26,731 bases of DNA from positions 1 to 26,731 of the forward strand of contig JAGKWW010000056.1 of assembly GCA_021151665.1 (NCBI GenBank), in the 5' to 3' direction. The notes beneath the pieces are model-generated. The model was not told the DNA's origin and did no database searches. It was given only the letters and a program-made list of their open reading frames with translations. Numbering within the stretch: position 1 is the stretch's first letter; the number at the start of each line of letters is the position of its first letter. This document shows positions 8,227 to 14,869 of the stretch, in pieces. The translations under genes and the position numbers were made by a program. This DNA comes from Flavobacteriaceae bacterium. Its GTDB lineage: Bacteria > Bacteroidota > Bacteroidia > Flavobacteriales > Flavobacteriaceae.

Positions 8227-9632
8227 GATCTTGATTTTGTACCACCGAATATAGAAAAAACATTTTTGTCAGGCCTTTCAATTACAGAAATTAACTTACG
8301 GGCCGCCGTTTGCACCGGATCCCAAACCGGGGAAAAGGGTGGAGCATAGGAAAGGTCGAGGTTTACAATGTCCTGAACTGTGAGGCCATGTGTAAGCGCC
8401 GTAGCGATCACGTCTATGCGTTTGGCAGCGCCTTCTTCACCAATGATCTGCCCGCCGAGTAGCCTTCCGGTCGATTTCTCTGCGATAAGTTTCACAACAA
8501 TAGCTTTAGCATCGGGATAATAATGCGCACGCGTTTTGCTTTCAATTGTGGCTTTAGCATAGTCTATATTCATTTTGTTAAGCTCCTTTTCAAGCAGGCC
8601 AGTACGCGCCACCTCGTAGCTGCATACCTTGCAAACTGCCGTGCCAACTACCCCCGGAAACTCAGCGGCTTCTCCAGCCAGGTTGGCGCCTGCTACTACG
8701 CCCGATTTATTGGCGATGGTACCGAGTGCTATATGTACGGGCTTTTTGCTCACCAGATGAAAAGTTTCCGCACAGTCGCCTGCAGCGTAAACGTCCTGGG
8801 TATTGGTCTGCTGACGACGGTTTACTTTTATAGCACCTTTAATCCCGAGGTCGATGCCTGAGCCCTCAAGGAATGTCGTGTTTGGCGACGAACCCATGCC
8901 CAGTACCACGATATCCGTAGGGATCGACCTTTTGTCGGTAACTACCTTTGTTACCTTACCTTCAGAAAGATCAAATGATTTTAACTGCTCTTCCGTATAA
9001 AGTGTAACGCCGAGTTTTCGCATTGCGTCCGATACAATTTCGCCCATATCGGGGTCAAGTGTATTCATTACTTCTGCCGAGCGATTGATGAGGGTAACCT
9101 TCAGCCCGCGTATCAGCAGCGCTTCTGCCATTTCCAGACCGATATATCCGCCACCGATGATCACGGCCGATTTTGGCTTTTTGTCTTCAATATAACATTC
9201 TAAATTGTAGCCGCTCTTTAAGGTGGTGATGCCAAATACATTTTCGGAATTGCTGCCTTCTATATCCGGGCAATACGCCTTGGCGCCGGTGGCTATTAGT
9301 AGTTGCCCGTAGTCGTGCCAGAATTCTTCGCCTTTAACCTTGTCGCGTACGAGCACTTTTTTCTGTTGTGTATCTACCTTTAGCACGAGATGCTCTGTAC
9401 GGACGTCGATCTTATACTTCTCCCTGAAATCTTCGGGTGCGCGGATGACCAGGTCCTGAAGGTTCTCGACCGTTTCAGAAATGTAGTAGGGTATACCGCA
9501 GGCAGAGTAGGAGGTGTAAGCCGATTTTTCGAAAACAATAATGGGGCGTTCCGGCTGTTCGCGACGAACCTTGGAGGCCGCCGACATACCCGCAGCATCG
9601 CCGCCTATCACTACCAGTAGGTTATTTTTCAT
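8223..9632 (-). CDS. CoA-disulfide reductase-family FAD-dependent oxidoreductase
   Basis: This is a class III pyridine nucleotide-disulfide oxidoreductase (CoA-disulfide reductase, NADH oxidase and NADH peroxidase group), 469 residues from the ATG at 9632. FAD-binding GGDAAGMSAA is at residues 10-19. A single redox Cys45 lies in SYSACGIPYYI, the hallmark of enzymes using one Cys (Cys-S-SCoA or sulfenate) rather than a CxxxxC pair. The NAD(P)-binding block is IGGGYIGLEMAEALL and the second FAD motif is VYAAGDCAE. The C-terminal dimerisation domain contains YAPPFSPVWDPVQTAARK, whose Tyr is typical of CoA-disulfide reductases. There is no fused rhodanese domain. A longer frame reaches 9671, but its extra 13 residues precede the Rossmann strand and are unlikely to be used. 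The gene overlaps the antiporter stop by 11 bases and the following gene by four. Reduction of CoA disulfide or persulfide is likely but cannot be separated from NADH oxidase activity by sequence alone. Confidence 0.88.
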   Translation of the reverse strand: MKNNLLVVIGGDAAGMSAASKVRREQPERPIIVFEKSAYTSYSACGIPYYISETVENLQDLVIRAPEDFREKYKIDVRTEHLVLKVDTQQKKVLVRDKVKGEEFWHDYGQLLIATGAKAYCPDIEGSNSENVFGITTLKSGYNLECYIEDKKPKSAVIIGGGYIGLEMAEALLIRGLKVTLINRSAEVMNTLDPDMGEIVSDAMRKLGVTLYTEEQLKSFDLSEGKVTKVVTDKRSIPTDIVVLGMGSSPNTTFLEGSGIDLGIKGAIKVNRRQQTNTQDVYAAGDCAETFHLVSKKPVHIALGTIANKSGVVAGANLAGEAAEFPGVVGTAVCKVCSYEVARTGLLEKELNKMNIDYAKATIESKTRAHYYPDAKAIVVKLIAEKSTGRLLGGQIIGEEGAAKRIDVIATALTHGLTVQDIVNLDLSYAPPFSPVWDPVQTAARKLISVIERPDKNVFSIFGGTKSRS

Positions 9633-10872
9633 AGTCGTATTGCTGAATTTTTTTATGCGCCCATTTCGCACTTATTCCGTGAATGATTACCGAAAGGAAA
9701 ATACTAGCAGTAGTTACGCCTATCAGTTCCTTCGGCTGCTCAAAGTCGGCTTCGGTCAGTGCAAATGCAAGGTAGTAAATAGAACCTATTCCGCGTATGC
9801 CGTAAAACGAAAGCACAAAGCGCTGCACCCTGTTAAGGCGAGTACCGATTAACGAGATATAACCAGCCAACGGCCGCACTACCAAAACCATAAGGGCAGC
9901 GGTTACCATAATCGGCCAGTTTAACAGCACACGGCTATGTAAGCCTATAAATATACCGATAGTTATAAAAATGACCGCGACGGCAAAGCTCTCCAATTCT
10001 TCATTAAAGTCGTGCAGACTGGTCATGTGTTCCTGGTATTTTTCGTAGTTGCTAAAGATGCAGGCTGCGAAGAATACAGAGAGAAAGCCGTAACCACCTG
10101 CTATTTCGGCAACGGTATAGGGCAGCAGTACAAGAGTAAGCGACAGTATCCCCCGGCTGATACGGCTCAGGGTTTTGTTTTTAGAGCTGATAGAGAAAAC
10201 CAGCTTGTAAAGCAGCCAACCGGTTAAAAGTCCTGCGACAACGCCAATTACAGTTTTTAATAAAAGGGCATGTAGTAACCAACTCTCCCACCATTGGGTA
10301 TAGTCTGTACCTTTTGTTGCGATTGTGATAGCCAGCCAGGTGAAGGGAAATGCCAGGCCATCGTTAATACCGGCTTCGGCTGTTAGGCCTAACTTGCTTT
10401 TTGACTTGTCCGGCTCGCCAGGTTCAGAGGTTTGCAGTTCCGATGCCAGTACTGGGTCGGTAGGGGAGATGAGTGCCCCAAACAACGCTGCCGTAGCAGG
10501 GGCGAGCGCGAGAAACTTCCATCCCAGAAAAACAGCAGCAACAATGGTGAGCGGCATCGCGATGGCCAGCAACCGTGCAGTATTCTTCCAGGTCTGCCAT
10601 GAAAACGGGTCGCTTATTCGCAGTCCTGCATTTGCTAATGCGACGAGTACAACGAATTCTGAAACATGCTGTATCACCTCCAAATGCTCCAGAGGATGGA
10701 TGTTATAAAATCCGATGATATGATAGGCGATACCTCCGATGAAAAGATAAACTATAGGTGCACTTACAAACCTTTTGCCAAGCACCACAGGCACAATGGC
10801 TGCGAGCAACGCAACACATCCCGCGATAAGCAGGAGCAACGTGTAGCATTCAGGTTCGAAGTACTTATCCAT
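9622..10872 (-). CDS. Na+/H+ (cation:proton) antiporter, CPA1/NhaP type
   Basis: An inner-membrane exchanger that swaps cytoplasmic Na+ or K+ for H+ and so supports pH and salt homeostasis. The 416-residue product has about 12 hydrophobic helices. Family landmarks are SPTDPVLA at 136-143 (the TDP unwound-helix motif) and EAGINDG at 166-172 (the ND cation-binding motif of electroneutral CPA1 exchangers). The soluble C-terminal tail is very short (KKIQQYDYEK), so there is no RCK/TrkA-type regulatory domain. I use the ATG at 10872; an upstream in-frame TTG at 10890 would add six residues but lies inside a hairpin stem. It is the first gene of a three-gene unit, with the flavoenzyme start nested in its last codons. 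A terminator-like hairpin stands immediately before the start, so expression may need read-through or attenuation control. Confidence 0.9.
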   Translation of the reverse strand: MDKYFEPECYTLLLLIAGCVALLAAIVPVVLGKRFVSAPIVYLFIGGIAYHIIGFYNIHPLEHLEVIQHVSEFVVLVALANAGLRISDPFSWQTWKNTARLLAIAMPLTIVAAVFLGWKFLALAPATAALFGALISPTDPVLASELQTSEPGEPDKSKSKLGLTAEAGINDGLAFPFTWLAITIATKGTDYTQWWESWLLHALLLKTVIGVVAGLLTGWLLYKLVFSISSKNKTLSRISRGILSLTLVLLPYTVAEIAGGYGFLSVFFAACIFSNYEKYQEHMTSLHDFNEELESFAVAVIFITIGIFIGLHSRVLLNWPIMVTAALMVLVVRPLAGYISLIGTRLNRVQRFVLSFYGIRGIGSIYYLAFALTEADFEQPKELIGVTTASIFLSVIIHGISAKWAHKKIQQYDYEK

Positions 10873-10876
10873 AGGC

Positions 10877-10911
10877 AAAAAAATAGCCAAAACAGCACGC
10901 TGCCCTGGCTA
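10877..10911 (-). terminator. Terminator or attenuator hairpin abutting the antiporter start
   Basis: Read on the minus strand, TAGCCAGGGCAGC can pair with GCTGTTTTGGCTA and is followed by seven T. Three of the pairs are G-U, so the stem is continuous in minus-strand RNA but interrupted in plus-strand RNA. The T-run ends four bases before the antiporter ATG. It may simply end the bPH gene transcript, or act as an attenuator for the operon downstream. Confidence 0.65.
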
Positions 10912-10938
10912 AAGTAGTATAATTAGGTTGAGTGGTTC

Positions 10939-11316
10939 TTAGCCCAGAATGTGCTGGCTCAAAATGAGGTACACATCATTGATGTTGTCGTTTTTACCGA
11001 ACTGCTTCTTAATAGGCATCGCTTCCCCGCGCACCCATATTTTCAGTTCTGCATCAAGGTCCAGTATACCGGCGCTCTCTTTAGAGAATTTGATGATGCT
11101 GCCGTAAGGAATTGTCATATAATCTACCTTGCTGCCTGTAAGCCCTTGCTTATCAACTAATATTAGCCTTTTGTTGGTAAAAACAAACATATCGCGTATC
11201 AGCTTGAAAGCTTTCTCGATGTTTTCGCCACTTACAAGTATTGGCCTGAACTCTTCAGAAATTTTTTCTACAGAAACCTCAGAGGCGTGCCCCATGATGG
11301 CATTAAATAGTCCCAT
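10939..11316 (-). CDS. Bacterial PH-domain (bPH_1-like) protein
   Basis: A 125-residue soluble protein resembling the bacterial pleckstrin-homology family (YvbH-like, PF08000) over its whole length. Supporting blocks are the FVFTNKRLILVDKQG strand-turn-strand and the YGSIIKFSKESAG segment, followed by the terminal helix DVYLILSQHILG. There is no signal peptide or membrane segment, so it is probably cytoplasmic. Members form ring-like oligomers in some structures, but their cellular role is not settled and nothing here decides it. The start is the ATG at 11316, directly before MGLFNAIMGHASE. The antiporter operon begins 66 bases downstream on the same strand, separated by the hairpin at 10877-10911. 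Confidence 0.8.
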   Translation of the reverse strand: MGLFNAIMGHASEVSVEKISEEFRPILVSGENIEKAFKLIRDMFVFTNKRLILVDKQGLTGSKVDYMTIPYGSIIKFSKESAGILDLDAELKIWVRGEAMPIKKQFGKNDNINDVYLILSQHILG

Positions 11317-11419
11317 AATCTTTATCCGGTTTATTGATTAAAAGTAAAAAAGTAAATTTTAAGGCTGAAATATACTACTAATTTTTAAGTTGAATTTATG
11401 ATATCCGGATTAGTTATTT

Positions 11420-11944
11420 TTATTTGACCACCAGAATTTCCGAACCCTTACAGGCACTTTTAGGGTCGCATACCATTTTAGTGCCGCATCCCCAATGCAG
11501 TTCATTTTCAATTATGGCTACGTTAGGTTCACATTCTTTGCTGTCGCTTCCGCTGCAGGCGAAATATGCCTGGTAAAACAGGTTGTCCTCATACTTTTTC
11601 TGTTGTTCTTCAGAAAGTGATTCATACAGGTAGAATTTATTATCTGCGCGGAAAACATGTTTCACAATCCTTGTTTGATTGTTAACATCGGTTAGGTGCA
11701 AAGCATAGATTTTCTCTGCGCGCTCGCCGATAGTCGTAAACTGATTGATTCTGGTTTTATCTATGTGAAGCTTTGGGAAATTGCCGCTAAGGTCGAACAT
11801 AACATCCTGCTTAAGGGCCATTGTATCGGTAAAGGTTATCTTCCCATTTTCTTCTGTAGCTATAGCCCCTTTTAGTGGCTTATTGCAAAATGACACTAAT
11901 ATCAGCAGGATGCCAATCCCCAGGGTTTTTCGGATGTTTCTCAT
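11420..11944 (-). CDS. Secreted or lipid-anchored Cys-containing protein of unknown function
   Basis: I do not recognise this 174-residue protein. It opens with basic residues and a hydrophobic run ending LVSFC at residue 20. That Cys could be lipidated, but Phe at -1 breaks the lipobox rule, so a membrane anchor or ordinary signal peptide is as likely. The C-terminal 50 residues hold five Cys (130, 138, 153, 159, 165) in a pattern suited to disulfides: FACSGSD, KECEP, WGCGTK, VCDPKSAC. The middle part contains LHLTDVNNQTRIVKHVF and is probably beta-rich. It has its own well-formed promoter in the divergent region shared with yifB and no tightly linked partner. The 103 bases after its stop hold no clear terminator. 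Confidence 0.75.
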   Translation of the reverse strand: MRNIRKTLGIGILLILVSFCNKPLKGAIATEENGKITFTDTMALKQDVMFDLSGNFPKLHIDKTRINQFTTIGERAEKIYALHLTDVNNQTRIVKHVFRADNKFYLYESLSEEQQKKYEDNLFYQAYFACSGSDSKECEPNVAIIENELHWGCGTKMVCDPKSACKGSEILVVK

Positions 11945-11964
11945 CAGTAAGTTTTTTAGTGTTC

Positions 11965-11994
11965 CAAATATATATTTTCTATGTCATTTAACAA
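11965..11994 (-). promoter_or_regulatory. Promoter of the 11420-11944 gene (-7 TATATTTG, -33 TTG)
   Basis: On the minus strand TATATTTG (11965-11972) matches the TAnnTTTG consensus. A TTG (11992-11994) lies exactly 19 bases upstream, the usual Bacteroidota spacing. The -33 element touches the -33 element of the yifB promoter on the other strand. Confidence 0.7.
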
Positions 11995-12026
11995 TTTTGA
12001 AGGCACGATAATTTCCCGTACATTTC
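11995..12026 (+). promoter_or_regulatory. Promoter of yifB (-33 TTTTG, -7 TACATTTC)
   Basis: TTTTG (11995-11999), a 19-base spacer and TACATTTC (12019-12026) match the Bacteroidota promoter with one mismatch. The -7 element ends 20 bases before the yifB ATG at 12047. Confidence 0.65.
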
Positions 12027-12046
12027 AATCCTGAAAAAATTACTGC

Positions 12047-13396
12047 ATGCTTATAAAAGTGTATGGCAGCGCCGTGTTTGGCGTAGAGGCCACCACCATA
12101 ACCGTAGAAGTGAACATCGATAAAGGCATCGGCTACCATTTGGTTGGCCTGCCCGATAACGCTATAAAAGAAAGCAGCTACCTTTCGCTGGATGGCAGCC
12201 TTCAACCGGTAAAAGGTGTACTGCCAATTGCCATTAAAGCGAAGGAGGAAGGCTTTAAAGGATTTTTCCTGCCGAAGCAAAATGTAAAGGAAGCGGCAAT
12301 CGTGGCAGGGCTTGATGTGTATGGCGTAGAGAACGTAACCGAAGTCATCGACTTCTTCGAAGGGCGCGGCACAATACAGCCAACCGTAATTAATACACGC
12401 GAAGAATTTTACAAAACGCTGGATTTCCCTGAATTTGATTTCGCCGACGTAAAAGGGCAGGAGAGCATTAAGCGCTGTATGGAAATCGCTGCAGCCGGAG
12501 GGCATAACATTATCCTTATCGGTCCGCCGGGCGCGGGTAAAACAATGCTGGCCAAACGCCTGCCGAGTATTCTCCCGCCGATGACTTTAAAAGAAGCACT
12601 TGAAACCACAAAGATACATAGTGTTGCAGGCAAGATCAAAGAGGTGGGCCTGATGAACCAGCGGCCGTTCCGCAATCCGCACCATACTATTAGTGATGTG
12701 GCCCTTGTCGGCGGAGGAAGCTATCCGCAACCCGGCGAGATATCGTTGGCGCACAACGGTGTTCTTTTCCTGGACGAGCTTCCCGAGTTTAAGCGCACGG
12801 TACTCGAAGTAATGCGCCAGCCGCTGGAAGACCGCGAAGTTACGATCTCACGATCAAAGTTTACGATCACCTATCCGTCATCGTTTATGCTGGTGGCAAG
12901 TATGAACCCAAGCCCCGGCGGTTACTTTAACGACCCCGATGCGCCGGTAAGTTCGTCACCGCACGAAATGCAGCGCTATATGAGCAAGATTTCGGGCCCG
13001 CTTCTCGACAGGATCGACATACACATAGAGGTAACACCGGTCCCGTTCGAAAAACTAAGCGACAACCGTAAAGCAGAAGGAAGCGTAGAGATACGGCAAC
13101 GTGTAACAAGGGCACGCGAAATACAAACCGCCCGGTTCGAGCAACTGGAGAACGTGCATTATAACGCACAGATGAATACCAAGCAGATACGCGAGCATTG
13201 CGCTCTGGATGAGGCTTCCCTTCAGCTGCTGAAAACGGCCATGGAACGGCTTAACCTTTCTGCCCGTGCGTATGACAGGATACTCAAAGTTTCACGGACC
13301 ATAGCCGACCTCGAGGCTTCACAAAACGTGGAATCTCACCATATTGCAGAGGCGATACAATACCGGAGCCTTGACCGCGAAGGCTGGCTGGGATAA
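12047..13396 (+). CDS. yifB: YifB/ComM-family Mg-chelatase-like AAA+ ATPase with an internal in-frame deletion
   Basis: In proteobacteria ComM/YifB is a hexameric helicase that promotes branch migration during natural transformation; its role in flavobacteria is not known. Three parts are visible. The N-terminal ChlI-type domain (about 1-115) begins MLIKVYGSAVFGVEATTITV. The AAA+ module carries Walker A GPPGAGKT near 159-166 and Walker B GVLFLDELPEF near 238-248. The C-terminal Mg-chelatase domain contains AYDRILKVSRTIADLE. The product has 449 residues, whereas relatives usually have about 505-512. The missing piece is localised: KESSY (to residue 45) runs straight into LSLDGSLQP, whereas E. 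coli YifB has about 63 residues between the equivalent points, including the ITINLAPADL block. The junction is at 12181/12182 and the frame is kept. The ATPase core is intact, but the N-terminal fold is probably compromised. Flavobacterial YifB lacks the zinc Cys found in proteobacteria, so SPGGYFNDP is normal. Confidence 0.92.
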   Translation: MLIKVYGSAVFGVEATTITVEVNIDKGIGYHLVGLPDNAIKESSYLSLDGSLQPVKGVLPIAIKAKEEGFKGFFLPKQNVKEAAIVAGLDVYGVENVTEVIDFFEGRGTIQPTVINTREEFYKTLDFPEFDFADVKGQESIKRCMEIAAAGGHNIILIGPPGAGKTMLAKRLPSILPPMTLKEALETTKIHSVAGKIKEVGLMNQRPFRNPHHTISDVALVGGGSYPQPGEISLAHNGVLFLDELPEFKRTVLEVMRQPLEDREVTISRSKFTITYPSSFMLVASMNPSPGGYFNDPDAPVSSSPHEMQRYMSKISGPLLDRIDIHIEVTPVPFEKLSDNRKAEGSVEIRQRVTRAREIQTARFEQLENVHYNAQMNTKQIREHCALDEASLQLLKTAMERLNLSARAYDRILKVSRTIADLEASQNVESHHIAEAIQYRSLDREGWLG

Positions 13397-13398
13397 TA

Positions 13399-13438
13399 TT
13401 TTAAATGTTGAATTTTAAATTTTAAATGGCGCTTGCCA
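13399..13438. repeat. Short TTTTAAAT repeats and a small inverted repeat
   Basis: TTTTAAAT occurs at 13399-13406, 13413-13420 and 13420-13427, followed by ATGGC-GCTT-GCCAT (13426-13439), a five-base stem. It fills the gap between yifB and the 76-residue ORF. It could be a copy of a dispersed intergenic repeat, but there is no second copy in this window. Confidence 0.4.
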
Positions 13439-13445
13439 TCAATAT

Positions 13446-13676
13446 ATGCTTAAAAATGAATTGGAAGAACTCTTTGGCGCAATGCCGAAGATCGTAAAAG
13501 ACAAATTGCAACCGATAATGGATAACCTTATTGAAAGGGCGTCTGACCTGGATGCTTATCCTGAAAAAGATTCGGAACAATACGAGGAAGAGCGCGAGGA
13601 CATACTCAAAGAGGTACGAAAGGTGAAATATCTTAATGATCAGTGGCAGATTATAAATGCAAAAAAAAATAATTAA
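13446..13676 (+). CDS. Small charged helical protein, unknown
   Basis: I do not recognise this 76-residue protein. It has no signal peptide or membrane segment and is very acidic in the middle (EKDSEQYEEEREDILKE), so it is probably a soluble, largely helical or coiled-coil protein. It begins 49 bases after yifB on the same strand and may share its transcript. Its last codons lie on a nine-A run and its stop lies inside an inverted repeat (13671-13705). Codon use resembles its neighbours, which supports it being real. Confidence 0.65.
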   Translation: MLKNELEELFGAMPKIVKDKLQPIMDNLIERASDLDAYPEKDSEQYEEEREDILKEVRKVKYLNDQWQIINAKKNN

Positions 13677-13705
13677 CAATGGCGGATTTTCCACCATTGT
13701 TAATT
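13661..13705 (-). terminator. Inverted repeat with T-run, terminator for minus-strand transcripts
   Basis: AATTAACAATGG (13671-13682) pairs perfectly over 12 bases with CCATTGTTAATT (13694-13705). The homopolymer lies on the left (A9 at 13661-13669), so on the minus strand the hairpin is followed by a T-run. It would end transcripts coming from the metallopeptidase gene at 13933-14787 after passing antisense through the 54-residue ORF. On the plus strand the stem has no T-run. Confidence 0.6.
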
Positions 13706-13758
13706 ACAAATTCAGGTTAATATTGCATTGACTATTCAAAGTCGAAAACAACAAAATC

Positions 13759-13923
13759 ATGCTGAAAAGAATTTTTCTGGTAGCCGGAGTACTTGGCTAC
13801 TTTTATTTGGTAGGGGTCGACTTTAGTGACACGCTATTTAAAGTGTCGGTGGTGTTGCCGTGTGCGATTATTCTCTTTTTCCATGCGTTAACGATTGTGC
13901 GGAAATATGCCTTTTCACGGTAA
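13759..13923 (+). CDS. Short hydrophobic membrane peptide (54 residues)
   Basis: An ATG at 13759 opens a 54-codon frame ending TAA at 13923. The product starts MLKRIFLVAGVLGYFYL and continues to a second hydrophobic stretch (VSVVLPCAIILFFHALTIV) before a basic end (RKYAFSR). Two membrane helices joined by a short acidic loop (GVDFSD) fit a small inner-membrane protein with both ends basic. No homologue comes to mind and no strong promoter is visible. The minus-strand metallopeptidase gene ends nine bases downstream, so the two converge tightly. It is moderately supported by coherent topology and by filling an otherwise empty gap. Confidence 0.55.
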   Translation: MLKRIFLVAGVLGYFYLVGVDFSDTLFKVSVVLPCAIILFFHALTIVRKYAFSR

Positions 13924-13932
13924 GAATACAAC

Positions 13933-14787
13933 TTATCTTATTTCATCAAAGGTATTGCCTTTGCTCATGTCACCCGTATCGAATCCGCGCTTAAACCAGT
14001 ACATACGCTGTTCAGAGGAACCGTGCGTAAACGAGTCGGGTACTACATGGCCCTGTGCACGTTTCTGGATGGCATCATCGCCCACGGCATTGGCAGCGCT
14101 TAGCGCCTCCTCGATATCGCCGGCTTCAAGTATGTTGTTCATTTGCTGGTCATAATGTGCCCATAACCCTGCATAGAAGTCAGCCTGCAGTTCAAGCCCA
14201 ACAGATAGTTTATTGGCACCTGCCTCATTTGTGCGGCTTTGCATTTCGCGTACTTTTTCTGAAGTGCCTAAAAGCGTCTGCACATGGTGGCCTATTTCGT
14301 GAGCAATCACATAGGCAATTGCGAAGTCTCCCCCTTTAGCGCTAAACCTTGTTTTCAGCTCATCGAAAAACGCGAGGTCCATGTAAACTTTTTTATCCAG
14401 TGGACAATAGAATGGCCCTGAAGCTGACGATGCCCCACCACACGCAGTTTGCACCCCATCGCGGAAAAGGACAAGTTGCGGATTTTCGTAGGTAAGCCCC
14501 TGTTCTTCAAAAACTTTTTTCCAAACATCTTCGGTGTCAGCGAGCACTGTACGCACAAATGCGCCCATTTCCTTGTCGGCTTCGGTTAACGGAACTTCTT
14601 GCTGCGGGCTGCCTGATGGCAATTGGTTCTGGATATCGTTAATTACCGAGCCGGCATCGCCACCGCCCAGAAAGTTAATAATGAGAACAATGATTCCTAT
14701 AATACCACCTCCGGCGGCAATTTTACCGCCCGAAACACCACGGCGGTCATCAACGTTATCGCTTTGCCTGCGGCCCATCCATTTCAT
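13933..14787 (-). CDS. Neutral zinc metallopeptidase, YpfJ/KPN_02809 family
   Basis: A membrane-anchored putative zinc peptidase of the PF04228 family, 284 residues. The N-terminus is polar and basic (MKWMGRRQSDNVDDRRG), followed by a Gly-rich linker and one membrane helix (GIIGIIVLIINFLGGG, about 28-43), leaving the catalytic domain outside the cytoplasm. HEIGH at 163-167 supplies two zinc His and the catalytic Glu, and GLELQADFYAG near 197-207 supplies the downstream acidic ligand. CGGASSASGPFYCPLDKKVYMD (Cys116 and Cys128) is a conserved family block. Natural substrates are not established for the family. It follows the GNAT-fold gene by 82 bases on the same strand, possibly in one transcript, and no terminator lies directly after it; the nearest candidate is at 13661-13705. 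Confidence 0.92.
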   Translation of the reverse strand: MKWMGRRQSDNVDDRRGVSGGKIAAGGGIIGIIVLIINFLGGGDAGSVINDIQNQLPSGSPQQEVPLTEADKEMGAFVRTVLADTEDVWKKVFEEQGLTYENPQLVLFRDGVQTACGGASSASGPFYCPLDKKVYMDLAFFDELKTRFSAKGGDFAIAYVIAHEIGHHVQTLLGTSEKVREMQSRTNEAGANKLSVGLELQADFYAGLWAHYDQQMNNILEAGDIEEALSAANAVGDDAIQKRAQGHVVPDSFTHGSSEQRMYWFKRGFDTGDMSKGNTFDEIR

Positions 14788-14869
14788 AGTAGTCGTTTTT
14801 CTAAGATGAAGTTACAGACTTTTTCTTACAGCAGGCAAAACTTTATAACCGTTTTAAGGAAACCACTCC

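Noticed and set aside
9633..9671. Longer start for the flavoenzyme at 9671
   Set aside because: Thirteen extra residues before the FAD-binding strand are not found in the family; the ATG at 9632 fits.
11870..11900. Lipobox in the 174-residue Cys-containing protein (LVSFC)
   Set aside because: Phe at the -1 position does not satisfy the lipobox rule, so lipidation is left as a possibility only.
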